Position numbers and translations under genes: made by a program. The notes beneath the pieces are model-generated. The model was not told where the DNA came from. It saw only the letters and a list, made by a program, of their open reading frames with translations, and did no database searches. From Bacillota bacterium (lineage in GTDB: Bacteria; Bacillota; Clostridia; Christensenellales; Aristaeellaceae): a stretch of 60,683 nucleotides of DNA. Below are positions 25,568-32,905 of this stretch, one piece after another. The stretch is taken from contig JAEYRW010000090.1 in assembly GCA_023435435.1 (NCBI GenBank), positions 1 through 60,683 on the forward strand, given 5' to 3'. Position 1 is the stretch's first letter; every line of letters begins with the position of its first letter.

Positions 25568-25740
25568 ATCCGGTCAACAGTGAGGTATGAGGATGTCGGT
25601 TCTGTAAAAAACGGAACATGCGCGAGGCGCGGACGGGCTGGCCCCCAGGGCCGGTCTGCCCTTGTGTCCGCGCGCGCCGGCATCGCGTACGGGAGAGGTA
25701 TGCCCTGTCGGTCGCACCATCAAAGGCGCGGCTTTTTTGT
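25568..25740 (+). ncRNA. Unidentified structured 5' leader RNA with terminator-like U-tract
   Basis: About 170 nt between a strong promoter and GGCTTTTTTG. I can fold hairpin 1 GTTCTGT-AAAAA-ACGGAAC (25599-25617). A long hairpin 2 follows, GCGCGGAC / GTCCGCGC, with inner stem TGGCCC-CCA-GGGCCG. Hairpin 3, GGCAT / ATGCC, has the Shine-Dalgarno-like GGGAGAGG in its loop. Then GCGCGGC is followed by six U. The segments AGGTATGAGGATGTCGGT and AGGTATGCCCTGTCGGT are direct repeats, as expected for alternative pairing. It does not match the consensus of the riboswitches I know (TPP, SAM, FMN, cobalamin, guanidine, Mn, T-box and others). Confidence 0.65.
25587..25607 (+). CDS. Possible leader peptide MRMSVL
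   Basis: A six-codon frame (ATG AGG ATG TCG GTT CTG TAA) with GTGAGG only 3-6 nt upstream; its end lies inside leader hairpin 1. A second frame starting at 25700 (MPCRSHHQRRGFF...) has GGGAGAGG and runs across the U-tract into the ABC gene. Such mini-ORFs are typical of ribosome-stalling attenuators, but this is inference. Confidence 0.3.
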   Translation: MRMSVL

Positions 25741-25770
25741 TGTATCCATTAAAAAAACGGAGGGGATCGA

Positions 25771-26739
25771 TTGGACGTCATCAGCTGCAAGGAACTGACC
25801 AAGGTCTACAGGCGGTTTGAAAAGGAGGAGGGCTTCCGGGGGAGCCTCAAGAGCCTCTTTCACAGGGAACGGATTGAAAAAAGGGCGGTGGACGGCATTG
25901 ACCTCGCCGTATCGGCGGGCGAATTTGTCGGGCTCATCGGCCCCAACGGCGCGGGCAAGACCACACTGACAAAACTCATGACGGGCATTATCCGAAAAAC
26001 GTCGGGAGAGCTGAACGTTCTGGGCTTTGATCCCAACCGGCTCCAAAATGAGTTTAAAATGCGGTACGCGGTGGTGATGGGCCAAAAGTCCCAGCTCTTC
26101 TTCGAGCTCACGGCGGCGGACGCGCTGCTCCTTTTAAAGGAGATGTACAAAATCCCCACGGACACCTACCGCAGGAACGTCCGGTACTTCGCGGAGCTGT
26201 TTTCGGTGGAGGGGCTCCTCAACACGCAGGTGCGCACCCTTTCCCTGGGCGAGCGGATGAAGATGGAATTGATCGCCGCGCTCCTTCACAACCCCCGGGT
26301 GCTGTTTCTGGACGAGCCCACCATCGGCCTGGACGCCGTGGCGCAAAAGCAGATGCGCGCCTTCCTCCGGGAAGTAAACCGCACTCGCGGCACGACCATT
26401 TTGCTGACTTCCCATTACATGGAGGACATCCGCTCCCTGTGCGGGCGCTGCGTGGTGGTCAACCGCGGCAAAAAGCTCTATGACGGCGGCATGGAGGCGC
26501 TGTTCGCGCGCTACCAGACCCACCGGAAGCTCACCGTGACATTCGCGGAGCCGGGGGAGCATGCGCCGCCCCCTGGCTGTGCGCTGGTGGAAAAAACGCC
26601 CAACCGGCTGACGCTTCTGGTGGACATCGCCCGCGCCCGGGACGCCATGCGGGACCTTCTGTCCGAAAGCGACGTCACCGACGTGCGCATCGAGGAGGAG
26701 GACATCGGGACGGTGGTGGAAAGGATTTACAGCGCATGA
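25771..26739 (+). CDS. ABC-2 type exporter ATPase
   Basis: A 322-aa ATPase: Walker A GLIGPNGAGKTT, signature RTLSLGERMKMELIAALL, Walker B VLFLDEPTIGLD, switch LLTSHYMED. An N-terminal insertion of about 25 aa (EEGFRGSLKSLFHRERIEK) and the C-terminal extension are typical of the ATPases that pair with two DUF990-like ABC-2 permeases. It exports drugs or other hydrophobic compounds; substrate unknown. It starts at TTG with GGAGGGG upstream and overlaps the first permease by 4 nt. Confidence 0.92.
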   Translation: MDVISCKELTKVYRRFEKEEGFRGSLKSLFHRERIEKRAVDGIDLAVSAGEFVGLIGPNGAGKTTLTKLMTGIIRKTSGELNVLGFDPNRLQNEFKMRYAVVMGQKSQLFFELTAADALLLLKEMYKIPTDTYRRNVRYFAELFSVEGLLNTQVRTLSLGERMKMELIAALLHNPRVLFLDEPTIGLDAVAQKQMRAFLREVNRTRGTTILLTSHYMEDIRSLCGRCVVVNRGKKLYDGGMEALFARYQTHRKLTVTFAEPGEHAPPPGCALVEKTPNRLTLLVDIARARDAMRDLLSESDVTDVRIEEEDIGTVVERIYSA

Positions 26740-27527
26740 GGTATTTTTCAATCGCCTCGATCTATTGGAAGGCGCAGCTGGCGTGGCGGTTCGACGTGAT
26801 TCTCTCGGCCGCCCTGACCGTTTCCCGGGTGCTCCTCGCCTACGTTCTCTGGGGCGCCATTTACGCGGGCCGCGATCTCGTCGCCGGGCTCACCCTGCGG
26901 CAGATGCTCACCTATTATGTCGTCTGCGCGTTTCTGCGCGAGCTCGACCAGTCCTCCGGCACCTGCGGGGAATTCGCGGCGCGCATCCGGCACGGGTCGT
27001 TCAGCGCGTACATGGTGCGCCCCGTGCGCGCCCAGGGCCACTTCTTTGCCCAGACGGCGGGGGTGGAGGCGTTCTACGGCATGTTCCAGCTGGCGGCGAT
27101 GATCCTGTGGGTGTTCGTGCTGGGCATCGACTTCGCCCCGGAGGCCACGGCGGCGGGGCTTTTTGCCGCATGCGCCATGGCGGCGCTGGGCCTCGTGTTC
27201 ATGGCGGCGCTTAACTTCCTCATCTGTGTCTTCGCCTTTCGGTTCAACGACGTCTCCGCCTTCAACATGATCAAGGACAGCGTCATGAACCTTGCGACGG
27301 GCGCGCTGGTACCCCTGTCGCTCATGCCCGCGGGGGTAACAGCCGTCATGCGCCATCTGCCGTTTTACTACGTGGCGTACCTGCCCTCCATGCTCGTGCT
27401 GGGGCGGGAAAATGAGCGCATGGCTTGGGGAATGACGACCCTGGCGGCGTGGACGCTGGGCCTGATTCTGCTGGGTGGATTTTTATACGAAAGGGAACGC
27501 GTCAGATACGACGGGGTGGGGATATGA
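26736..27527 (+). CDS. ABC-2 type permease subunit 1 (DUF990-like)
   Basis: A 263-aa membrane protein with six predicted segments. N-terminal MRYFSIASIYWKAQLAWRFD is followed by ILSAALTVSRVLLAYVLWGAIY. It has the family loop FAARIRHGSFSAYMVRPVRAQ before segment 3 and a C-terminal LYERERVRYDGVGI. It overlaps both neighbours by 4 nt (ATGA), so ATPase and permeases are made in fixed ratio. Confidence 0.88.
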   Translation: MRYFSIASIYWKAQLAWRFDVILSAALTVSRVLLAYVLWGAIYAGRDLVAGLTLRQMLTYYVVCAFLRELDQSSGTCGEFAARIRHGSFSAYMVRPVRAQGHFFAQTAGVEAFYGMFQLAAMILWVFVLGIDFAPEATAAGLFAACAMAALGLVFMAALNFLICVFAFRFNDVSAFNMIKDSVMNLATGALVPLSLMPAGVTAVMRHLPFYYVAYLPSMLVLGRENERMAWGMTTLAAWTLGLILLGGFLYERERVRYDGVGI

Positions 27528-28309
27528 GGCAGTTCAGGCTCGTCTGGGCACTTTTCAAGATGAAGACGGCACGGCAGACGGCGTTTCGGCTGGGATTTTT
27601 CGGGCCGCTGTTCGTGGACGGCACGCTGTTTGCCCTCCAGATGCTGATGTTTTCGGCCATCTACGCCCATGTGGACGAGATCGCGGGCTGGGGAAAGGGG
27701 CAGATGCTTTTGTTCATCGGCACATTCTCCCTCATAGACGCCCTCAATATGACGATCTTCTTCTTCGGGCTCAACAATCTCACGGCCCTCATCAAAAGCG
27801 GCGATTTCGACGGGTACCTCACCCGCCCCATGAGCCCGCTTCTGCGGGTATCGCTTGAAAATGTCAGTCTGGGAAGCGCGCCCCTCATCGCCGTCAGCGC
27901 CGCGATCATCGCTTACGCCGCGCGCCTCATGGGCGGCACGGATGCCTGGCACGCGCTGGGCTACCTGGCGCTCGTCGTCATGATGCTTCTTCTATGGTAC
28001 GACATCATGCTGCTTTTGCGCTGCATCGCTTTTTTCGCCATTTCCGTCGCGTCCGCCGAGCGGGTGGAGGGCGCGCTTCTGGAGATGTGCCTGATGCTCC
28101 CCGGCCCGGCGTTCAAGGGCGGCTTCAAGCTCGTCTTCACGGTGTTTCTGCCCTACGGCATCATCGCCACCGTGCCGACGCAGTTCTTCGCGGGGCTGCT
28201 CACCGGGCCGGCGTTTCTCCGCGCGGCCGGCACCGTCGCGGCGTTTACGGTTCTGTCCCTGGCGCTTTTCCGGATCGGGTGCAAAAACTACAAGTCGGCC
28301 AGCAGCTAA
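27524..28309 (+). CDS. ABC-2 type permease subunit 2 (DUF990-like)
   Basis: A 261-aa membrane protein of the same superfamily as its neighbour: MRQFRLVWALFKMKTARQ, then membrane segments, the loop LIKSGDFDGYLTRPMSPLLR, and a C-terminal segment ending RIGCKNYKSASS. It forms a heterodimeric channel with subunit 1. The ATG at 27524 overlaps the previous stop; an earlier in-frame ATG at 27425 lies within subunit 1 and is rejected. A short copy of the hairpin-rich repeat begins immediately after the stop codon. Confidence 0.88.
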   Translation: MRQFRLVWALFKMKTARQTAFRLGFFGPLFVDGTLFALQMLMFSAIYAHVDEIAGWGKGQMLLFIGTFSLIDALNMTIFFFGLNNLTALIKSGDFDGYLTRPMSPLLRVSLENVSLGSAPLIAVSAAIIAYAARLMGGTDAWHALGYLALVVMMLLLWYDIMLLLRCIAFFAISVASAERVEGALLEMCLMLPGPAFKGGFKLVFTVFLPYGIIATVPTQFFAGLLTGPAFLRAAGTVAAFTVLSLALFRIGCKNYKSASS

Positions 28310-28440
28310 CGACAGAACCCGCGTTTTTGGCGGCCCCTTTTGCCCCTGGCTATGTCGCGCTCCGCTTGACGTAGCGCTGCTACGTCTGCGCTTCGGCTCT
28401 GCGCCAAACGAAAAAATCTCTGCGCCCTATCATCGGTCCT
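28310..28440 (+). repeat. Modular hairpin-rich interspersed repeat, copy 2 (short)
   Basis: It begins one base after the permease stop with CGACAGAACCCGCGTTT. It continues GGCCCCTTTTGCCCCTGGCT, GCTCCGCTTGAC, then the hairpin GTAG-CGCTG-CTAC and TGCGCTTCGGC. Compared with copy 1, the region between the two GCTTGAC boxes is missing. Same strand as the upstream gene. Confidence 0.7.
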
Positions 28441-28456
28441 TAGACTTCGCGGACTA

Positions 28457-29311
28457 CTAGTACCGTTGCCGCTCCAGGAGCTCCAGCATATGATCCTGTG
28501 ATGCGGCGGTTTTTTCACTGTCCTGCATGGCAATGTAGGCGCACAGGCTGTCGAGAAGCGCGATGTGCGCGATCCGGGCGATGGTCGCCTCCTTGATGAC
28601 GCCGCCGCTGTTGGGGGATGTGATCAATTTGATGTCCGCGTATTGCGTCACGGGCGATCCGAAGTAGCTGGAGACGCACATGGTGTCGGCGCCGTGCTCC
28701 TTCGCCTCCTTCAGCGCCATGACCGTTTGAATGGAGCGTCCCGTGTGCGAGATGGCGATTGCCAGGGAGCCTGGCCGCATCAGGCTTGCGGACACGGACA
28801 TGATGTGCGGATCCACGCAGGCGGTGGCGTTGATGCCGATGCGCATGAAGCGGTAATAGGCGTCCTGCACGATGGGCGCGGACGTGCCCAACCCGTAGAA
28901 CTCGATGTGCTCCGCCTGCCGGATGACCTCCGACGCGCGCTCGAGATCCGTTTGGTCGATGATGCCAAGCGTGTCGTGCATCACCCTGTAAATGGAGTCA
29001 AAGACCTGCGTCATGACCGCAAACGCGTTGCCTGCCGCGCCAATGGAAACGTCTCCCAAAACAAACCGGTTCTGGGATCGGATGTTTTGGGCAATGCTGA
29101 TTTTCAGGGCCGTAAAGCCGGCAAATCCCAGCTGCTGGCAAAACCGGATGATGCTGCCCTCGGAAACATCGATGGACTGCGCCATCTTTTTTACGGTGGT
29201 GTTGATAAAATCATCAGGATTGTCGGCGATCCATTCCCCGATCTTCCGTTCGACGCCCTTGGCCGTAGGCAGAAGTCCCCTGATGTAAGCCAGACAGTCC
29301 TGATTGTTCAT
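28457..29311 (-). CDS. RpiR-family regulator (HTH plus SIS domain)
   Basis: A 284-aa regulator. N-terminal RpiR HTH (VKKMAQSIDVSEGSIIRFCQ, residues about 40-62) is followed by a SIS sugar-phosphate-binding domain (HIEFYGLGTSAPIVQDAYYR; AIAISHTGRSIQTVMALKEA). It probably controls amino-sugar or hexose-phosphate use. It follows the NagD-like gene by 1 nt, so the two form an operon. Confidence 0.92.
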   Translation of the reverse strand: MNNQDCLAYIRGLLPTAKGVERKIGEWIADNPDDFINTTVKKMAQSIDVSEGSIIRFCQQLGFAGFTALKISIAQNIRSQNRFVLGDVSIGAAGNAFAVMTQVFDSIYRVMHDTLGIIDQTDLERASEVIRQAEHIEFYGLGTSAPIVQDAYYRFMRIGINATACVDPHIMSVSASLMRPGSLAIAISHTGRSIQTVMALKEAKEHGADTMCVSSYFGSPVTQYADIKLITSPNSGGVIKEATIARIAHIALLDSLCAYIAMQDSEKTAASQDHMLELLERQRY

Positions 29312-29312
29312 T

Positions 29313-30098
29313 TTACAGCCCCCCGTCGATTAAAACGTTCTCTCGCAATTGGCACAAATCGCGGTAGCAGTGGTCGAATGCATCCCGGTGGCGCAGTGCA
29401 TCCGCCTCGGAAGTCAGCCCCGTCAGCACCAGGCGGGAGGAAAAACCACAATTTCGGGCAAAGAGCATGTCCATGTCCAGACGATCCCCAATCACCGAGA
29501 TTTCCTCCGCCCCGCAGTGAAACATCTGCATGAACCGAGCTGCCAACTGCCCCGACGGTTTCCCGACAATATGGGGCCGCACCCCCGTCGCCGCCGTGAT
29601 GGCGTTGATCAGGATGCCGGTGTTGGGCTGAAAACCGTCCAGAATCGGTATAACGTCATCCGCGTTGGTGGCGACAAAGCCAGCCCCGTTCCCGATTTGC
29701 CGGCACGCGATATTCACGTCTCGCAGGGAAACCTCCTCTGCGTAGGCCGCCAGCACAAAATCCGGACGGTCTTGCGTCAATACGAGGCCGTTTGCCGCGG
29801 CGTGGCGCTTCAGATAGCCGCCCCCAAGCACAAATACCCGATCGCGTCCTTTCGCGGCTTCCTTCTTGAGATGTTCCACGGCGAGCATGCCGGAGGTCAG
29901 CACGCTTCCCGCTTTTGCGGGAACGGACAGCGTGCGCAGCATGCGCTCGATGACGCGTGGGCTGCGTTCGGGCGAATTGGTCAAAAAAACATAGGGGATT
30001 CCCCCCTCGTTCAAGCGCGAAATAAATTCGCCCGCATAAGGCAGCGGCGCGTTCCCCGCATAGATCGTCCCGTCTAAATCGATGATAAAATGGTGCAA
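29313..30098 (-). CDS. NagD-like HAD phosphatase
   Basis: A 261-aa HAD-superfamily IIA phosphatase: motif I FIIDLDGTIYAG, motif II VFLTNSPERS, motif III Lys in HIVGKPSGQ, motif IV EISVIGDRLDMDMLFA, and the C2 cap between motifs II and III. Related NagD/AraL/PNPP enzymes dephosphorylate sugar phosphates and nucleotides. It starts at TTG with GGAGTGA upstream. Joined to rpiR, which suggests clearance of a toxic sugar phosphate. Confidence 0.9.
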   Translation of the reverse strand: MHHFIIDLDGTIYAGNAPLPYAGEFISRLNEGGIPYVFLTNSPERSPRVIERMLRTLSVPAKAGSVLTSGMLAVEHLKKEAAKGRDRVFVLGGGYLKRHAAANGLVLTQDRPDFVLAAYAEEVSLRDVNIACRQIGNGAGFVATNADDVIPILDGFQPNTGILINAITAATGVRPHIVGKPSGQLAARFMQMFHCGAEEISVIGDRLDMDMLFARNCGFSSRLVLTGLTSEADALRHRDAFDHCYRDLCQLRENVLIDGGL

Positions 30099-30131
30099 AA
30101 AATCACTCCGTCATCCAGTGGCAGTATCTTC

Positions 30132-30160
30132 ATTATAATCGAAGCAAACCGTAAAAACAA
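30132..30160 (-). promoter_or_regulatory. Promoter of the nagD-like/rpiR unit
   Basis: Minus strand TTGTTT (30155-30160), 17 nt, TATAAT (30132-30137). Confidence 0.65.
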
Positions 30161-30289
30161 GTTTGATTGTGAGCTTTACTCACTTTTTATTCTTTTTGTT
30201 TTGAATTTTCTTCACGCGGAGGGACGCGGAGATTTTTTAGGGAGATGCCGTTCATGCGCCATTTTCAATTGGCGGCCATTTTGCGGATT

Positions 30290-30700
30290 TAGCCGCCGTA
30301 GAGCTTTTGGATCATCAGCCGGTAGGGTTTGCCGTATCCGTACGCCTCCACGAAAATGATCACCGCCATTACGGCCGGTAGAGCGCCATGGGCACGCGGC
30401 CGTCCTCCCCGATGCGTCTTCCAAGAGCCGCCCGGTCCCGCATTCTGTGCGGCTGAGTCACTGCTTTATGATGATCCGCCGGATGCCGTGCAAAAAAATG
30501 ACCGTTGGCGATTTCAAGAAGGCCGTAGGCGACGTTGACCGGCATCGAGCCGCAGGCCGCAATCATGAGCGAATAGATTGGACAGTCGAGGGACGAGGAG
30601 AGCGTCATCCGGTACGCCGGGTCGCGCGGGTCCGGATGTCCGCCGTTCAGCTTTTCCGGTTCATAAGAGAAGAGGGCTGGGGAGAGCTTTTTGCGCCAAG
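30290..30700 (-). pseudogene. Degraded coding remnant of unknown family
   Basis: On the minus strand a frame reads coherently (YYSWRKKLSPALFSYEPE, then HPDPRDPAYRMTLSSS, SLDCPIYSLMIAACGSMPVN, VAYGLLEIANGHF). It is lost at a run of seven T. A second frame near 30290-30370 gives GALPAVMAVIIFVEAYGYGK, then PYRLMIQKLYGG and a stop, like a C-terminal end. There is no start codon with a ribosome site. This looks like a gene broken by frameshift and deletion; I cannot name the family. It occupies most of the 836-bp gap between the nagD-like gene and the GT-C gene. Confidence 0.5.
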
Positions 30701-30730
30701 AATAATAGATTGCGAAAATTCAAGTGCCTA

Positions 30731-30759
30731 TTGCATAAGGGATAAGGTGTGAGTATAAT
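30731..30759 (+). promoter_or_regulatory. Promoter of the AT-rich glycosyltransferase gene
   Basis: TTGCAT (30731-30736), 17 nt, TATAAT (30754-30759). It leaves a long AT-rich leader of about 165 nt in which I see no ORF. Confidence 0.7.
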
Positions 30760-30934
30760 AATTGTGGGTTTATATGGAAGCGATGAGTTAAAATGCCTCG
30801 AATGCCGAAAGGTTTCAGTCAGATACAGCAAAGAGCGCAAAATCGGACAACCAAATAACGGTAAGGCACAGAACAGTAAAGCGATAGATCAAAATATAGA
30901 GCATCTTTTTCAGATCATATGAAAGGGGTTTGAC

Positions 30935-32539
30935 ATGATAGTGAATGAGCGGGCGGCTGGGGAGAGGCGAATTCAAAGCTTTATTTTTATTCTGGCATCG
31001 GTTTTCTGCATCATTTTCATTGTATTAGGAATTTTAGAGGCAAATGCACGAAAATATCAGTTAATTTATCTTTTTTTAGTTCCGATTGTGCTTACGTTGC
31101 TCCTCTCCGGCTTATATACTTACAGAAACATATTTAAAAGTAAGTATATTGATATTATCCTGATTTTTCTAATTGCTTTTCTTCCTCGCTATCTCTTGGC
31201 TGCTACAACATGGGCAACGCCTTTTAACGATTTTGATCTCTATTATCGCACGTCGAAAACTCTAGCTGATGGTAATCTCGATATGATTCGGGGAACTTTG
31301 TACACGGTTCGATATCCTTTTTTACAGGCATTTTCGGTATTTCAAAGCTTTCTTATGGAAATATTTGGACAAGAGATGATTGTTTTACGTGTTCTCTATT
31401 CTTGTATGTCGTCTTTGTCATGTGTTGTAATCTATTTAATTGGATCCAGATATGACCGCAGAGTAGGATTGTTTTCCGGTTGTATTGCGTCTCTTTACAT
31501 ATCTAATATTGTTTTTTCGTCGGTTTTGACTTGCCAGCATATTAGTACCCTGCTGTACTATATTGCGTTTTACATATTCACTACCAAATACACAACCAAT
31601 AAACAGATACTCCTGAAATATCTTTTTTCTGGCATAATCTTAGGATTTGCACAGCTTATGCGGGCAATCGCACCTCCAATATTGTTGGCGATCTTTATAT
31701 ACTCAATCATTAAAATGTGGATTGAGTTGGATATGAAATCTAAAATAATCGCTTCAAAAAGAAAAATTAAGACAATAATGAAGGCGACGGCGATTCCACT
31801 GTTCAGCCTTTTCTTGCTGCTAATCAGCTATCAAACGGTAGTAAAAAGTTTCGACGTTTATGCATATCTTAAAGGATACCGGGATGTGCCATTTATTGAA
31901 ACCAAATTGAAGTTTAAGTTTTTGCTTGGCCTTAACTATTCAGGCACTGGTTATTCCAATAGTGAAGTGAGAAGGATTTCCTTTGAGGGCACTGATGAAG
32001 AAAAAGATACAATGTTTCAAGCGATCATCACTGATACTTTGAAAAATCCAAAAGTACTTATTAACGAGATTGTTATACCAAAGCTCACGAAACAGTGGTC
32101 GTCAATCGATCTTTCCTTTTATTGGCTCTATGGGGCACAATTACAAGATTTAAAGGACCAAATAGATTCTGGCACATTGGGGAAATATGCTGATATAAAA
32201 AGATATTATAATACTGGTATGATGCAAATGCTATATAATAATATTGATTATGCTACACAAATAGCAATTATGTTTTTTGCAGCCATTGGGTTTTTTGTAA
32301 GCCGAAAGATTTCTGCGAAAAATCAAATCTCACTTTATGCCTGGATTATTCTTGGTTATATCGCAGTGCATATGATTATTGAGGCACAACAACGTTATCG
32401 ATATTTTGGAATGCCAATTTTCTTCCTTTTTGCAGCGATAGGTATTGTCCATTTTATGGATATAGTGATCGCGCATAAGTCCAAAGACAGAATGGTGATG
32501 GTTGGTGAGCGTACACATCAAATTGAAAGCGGTTCTTAG
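30935..32539 (+). CDS. GT-C fold (GT39/ArnT-like) membrane glycosyltransferase
   Basis: A 534-aa polytopic protein with about a dozen membrane segments. After the first two segments, the extracytoplasmic loop TPFNDFDLYYRTSKTLADGN carries the acidic residues expected for the GT-C catalytic base, and IGSRYDRRVGLFSG is the conserved cytoplasmic loop of GT39-like transferases. It would transfer a sugar from a polyprenyl-phosphate donor outside the membrane. The gene is strongly AT-rich with A/T-ending codons, unlike the GC-rich neighbours, so recent transfer is likely. GAAAGGGG lies before the ATG. Confidence 0.85.
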   Translation: MIVNERAAGERRIQSFIFILASVFCIIFIVLGILEANARKYQLIYLFLVPIVLTLLLSGLYTYRNIFKSKYIDIILIFLIAFLPRYLLAATTWATPFNDFDLYYRTSKTLADGNLDMIRGTLYTVRYPFLQAFSVFQSFLMEIFGQEMIVLRVLYSCMSSLSCVVIYLIGSRYDRRVGLFSGCIASLYISNIVFSSVLTCQHISTLLYYIAFYIFTTKYTTNKQILLKYLFSGIILGFAQLMRAIAPPILLAIFIYSIIKMWIELDMKSKIIASKRKIKTIMKATAIPLFSLFLLLISYQTVVKSFDVYAYLKGYRDVPFIETKLKFKFLLGLNYSGTGYSNSEVRRISFEGTDEEKDTMFQAIITDTLKNPKVLINEIVIPKLTKQWSSIDLSFYWLYGAQLQDLKDQIDSGTLGKYADIKRYYNTGMMQMLYNNIDYATQIAIMFFAAIGFFVSRKISAKNQISLYAWIILGYIAVHMIIEAQQRYRYFGMPIFFLFAAIGIVHFMDIVIAHKSKDRMVMVGERTHQIESGS

Positions 32540-32659
32540 GAAAACTTTCATCCTGATCGAAAAAAGCCTCTGCGAGCGGGATGCGCTTATCGATGCTTCG
32601 ACAGATTCCCGGAATTGATCAACCCCATGCCTTCGCGGGGACTTGCCGCATTGCGGGTC

Positions 32660-32854
32660 TCAAAAAACATCGGACGCTTCAGCGGGGCGGCCTATTGACG
32701 CAGCGCGTCCTTTCAGATTCGTGTGGTCGGCCGACACCAGCATGAGGCCGGCATCCTTCGCGGCGTCCGGAAGGGATTGAAAGGCGGGATTTGCCGCATG
32801 GCCCATGACCGTCGCAAATCGCCCAACCCCTTTTCCTTCAGCCGTGGATGACAT
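32660..32854 (-). other. Short unrecognised frame in a 366-bp gap
   Basis: The gap between the GT-C gene and the next convergent gene is GC-rich again. It holds a 64-codon minus-strand frame (MSSTAEGKGVGRFATVMGH, later AGLMLVSADHTNLKGRAAS) without a ribosome site. It may be a gene fragment. I find no promoter or terminator I trust here. Confidence 0.25.
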
Positions 32855-32905
32855 CGGCGACGGGCTTTGTTCGTCCGTTTGCCCTTCTATGTCGCGCCAG
32901 TCGGA

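Noticed and set aside
25568..25740. T-box, SAM, guanidine, Mn (yybP-ykoY) or 6S RNA assignment of the leader
   Set aside because: The key conserved strings of these classes (for example the T-box TGGNACCGCG) are absent, so I leave it unclassified.
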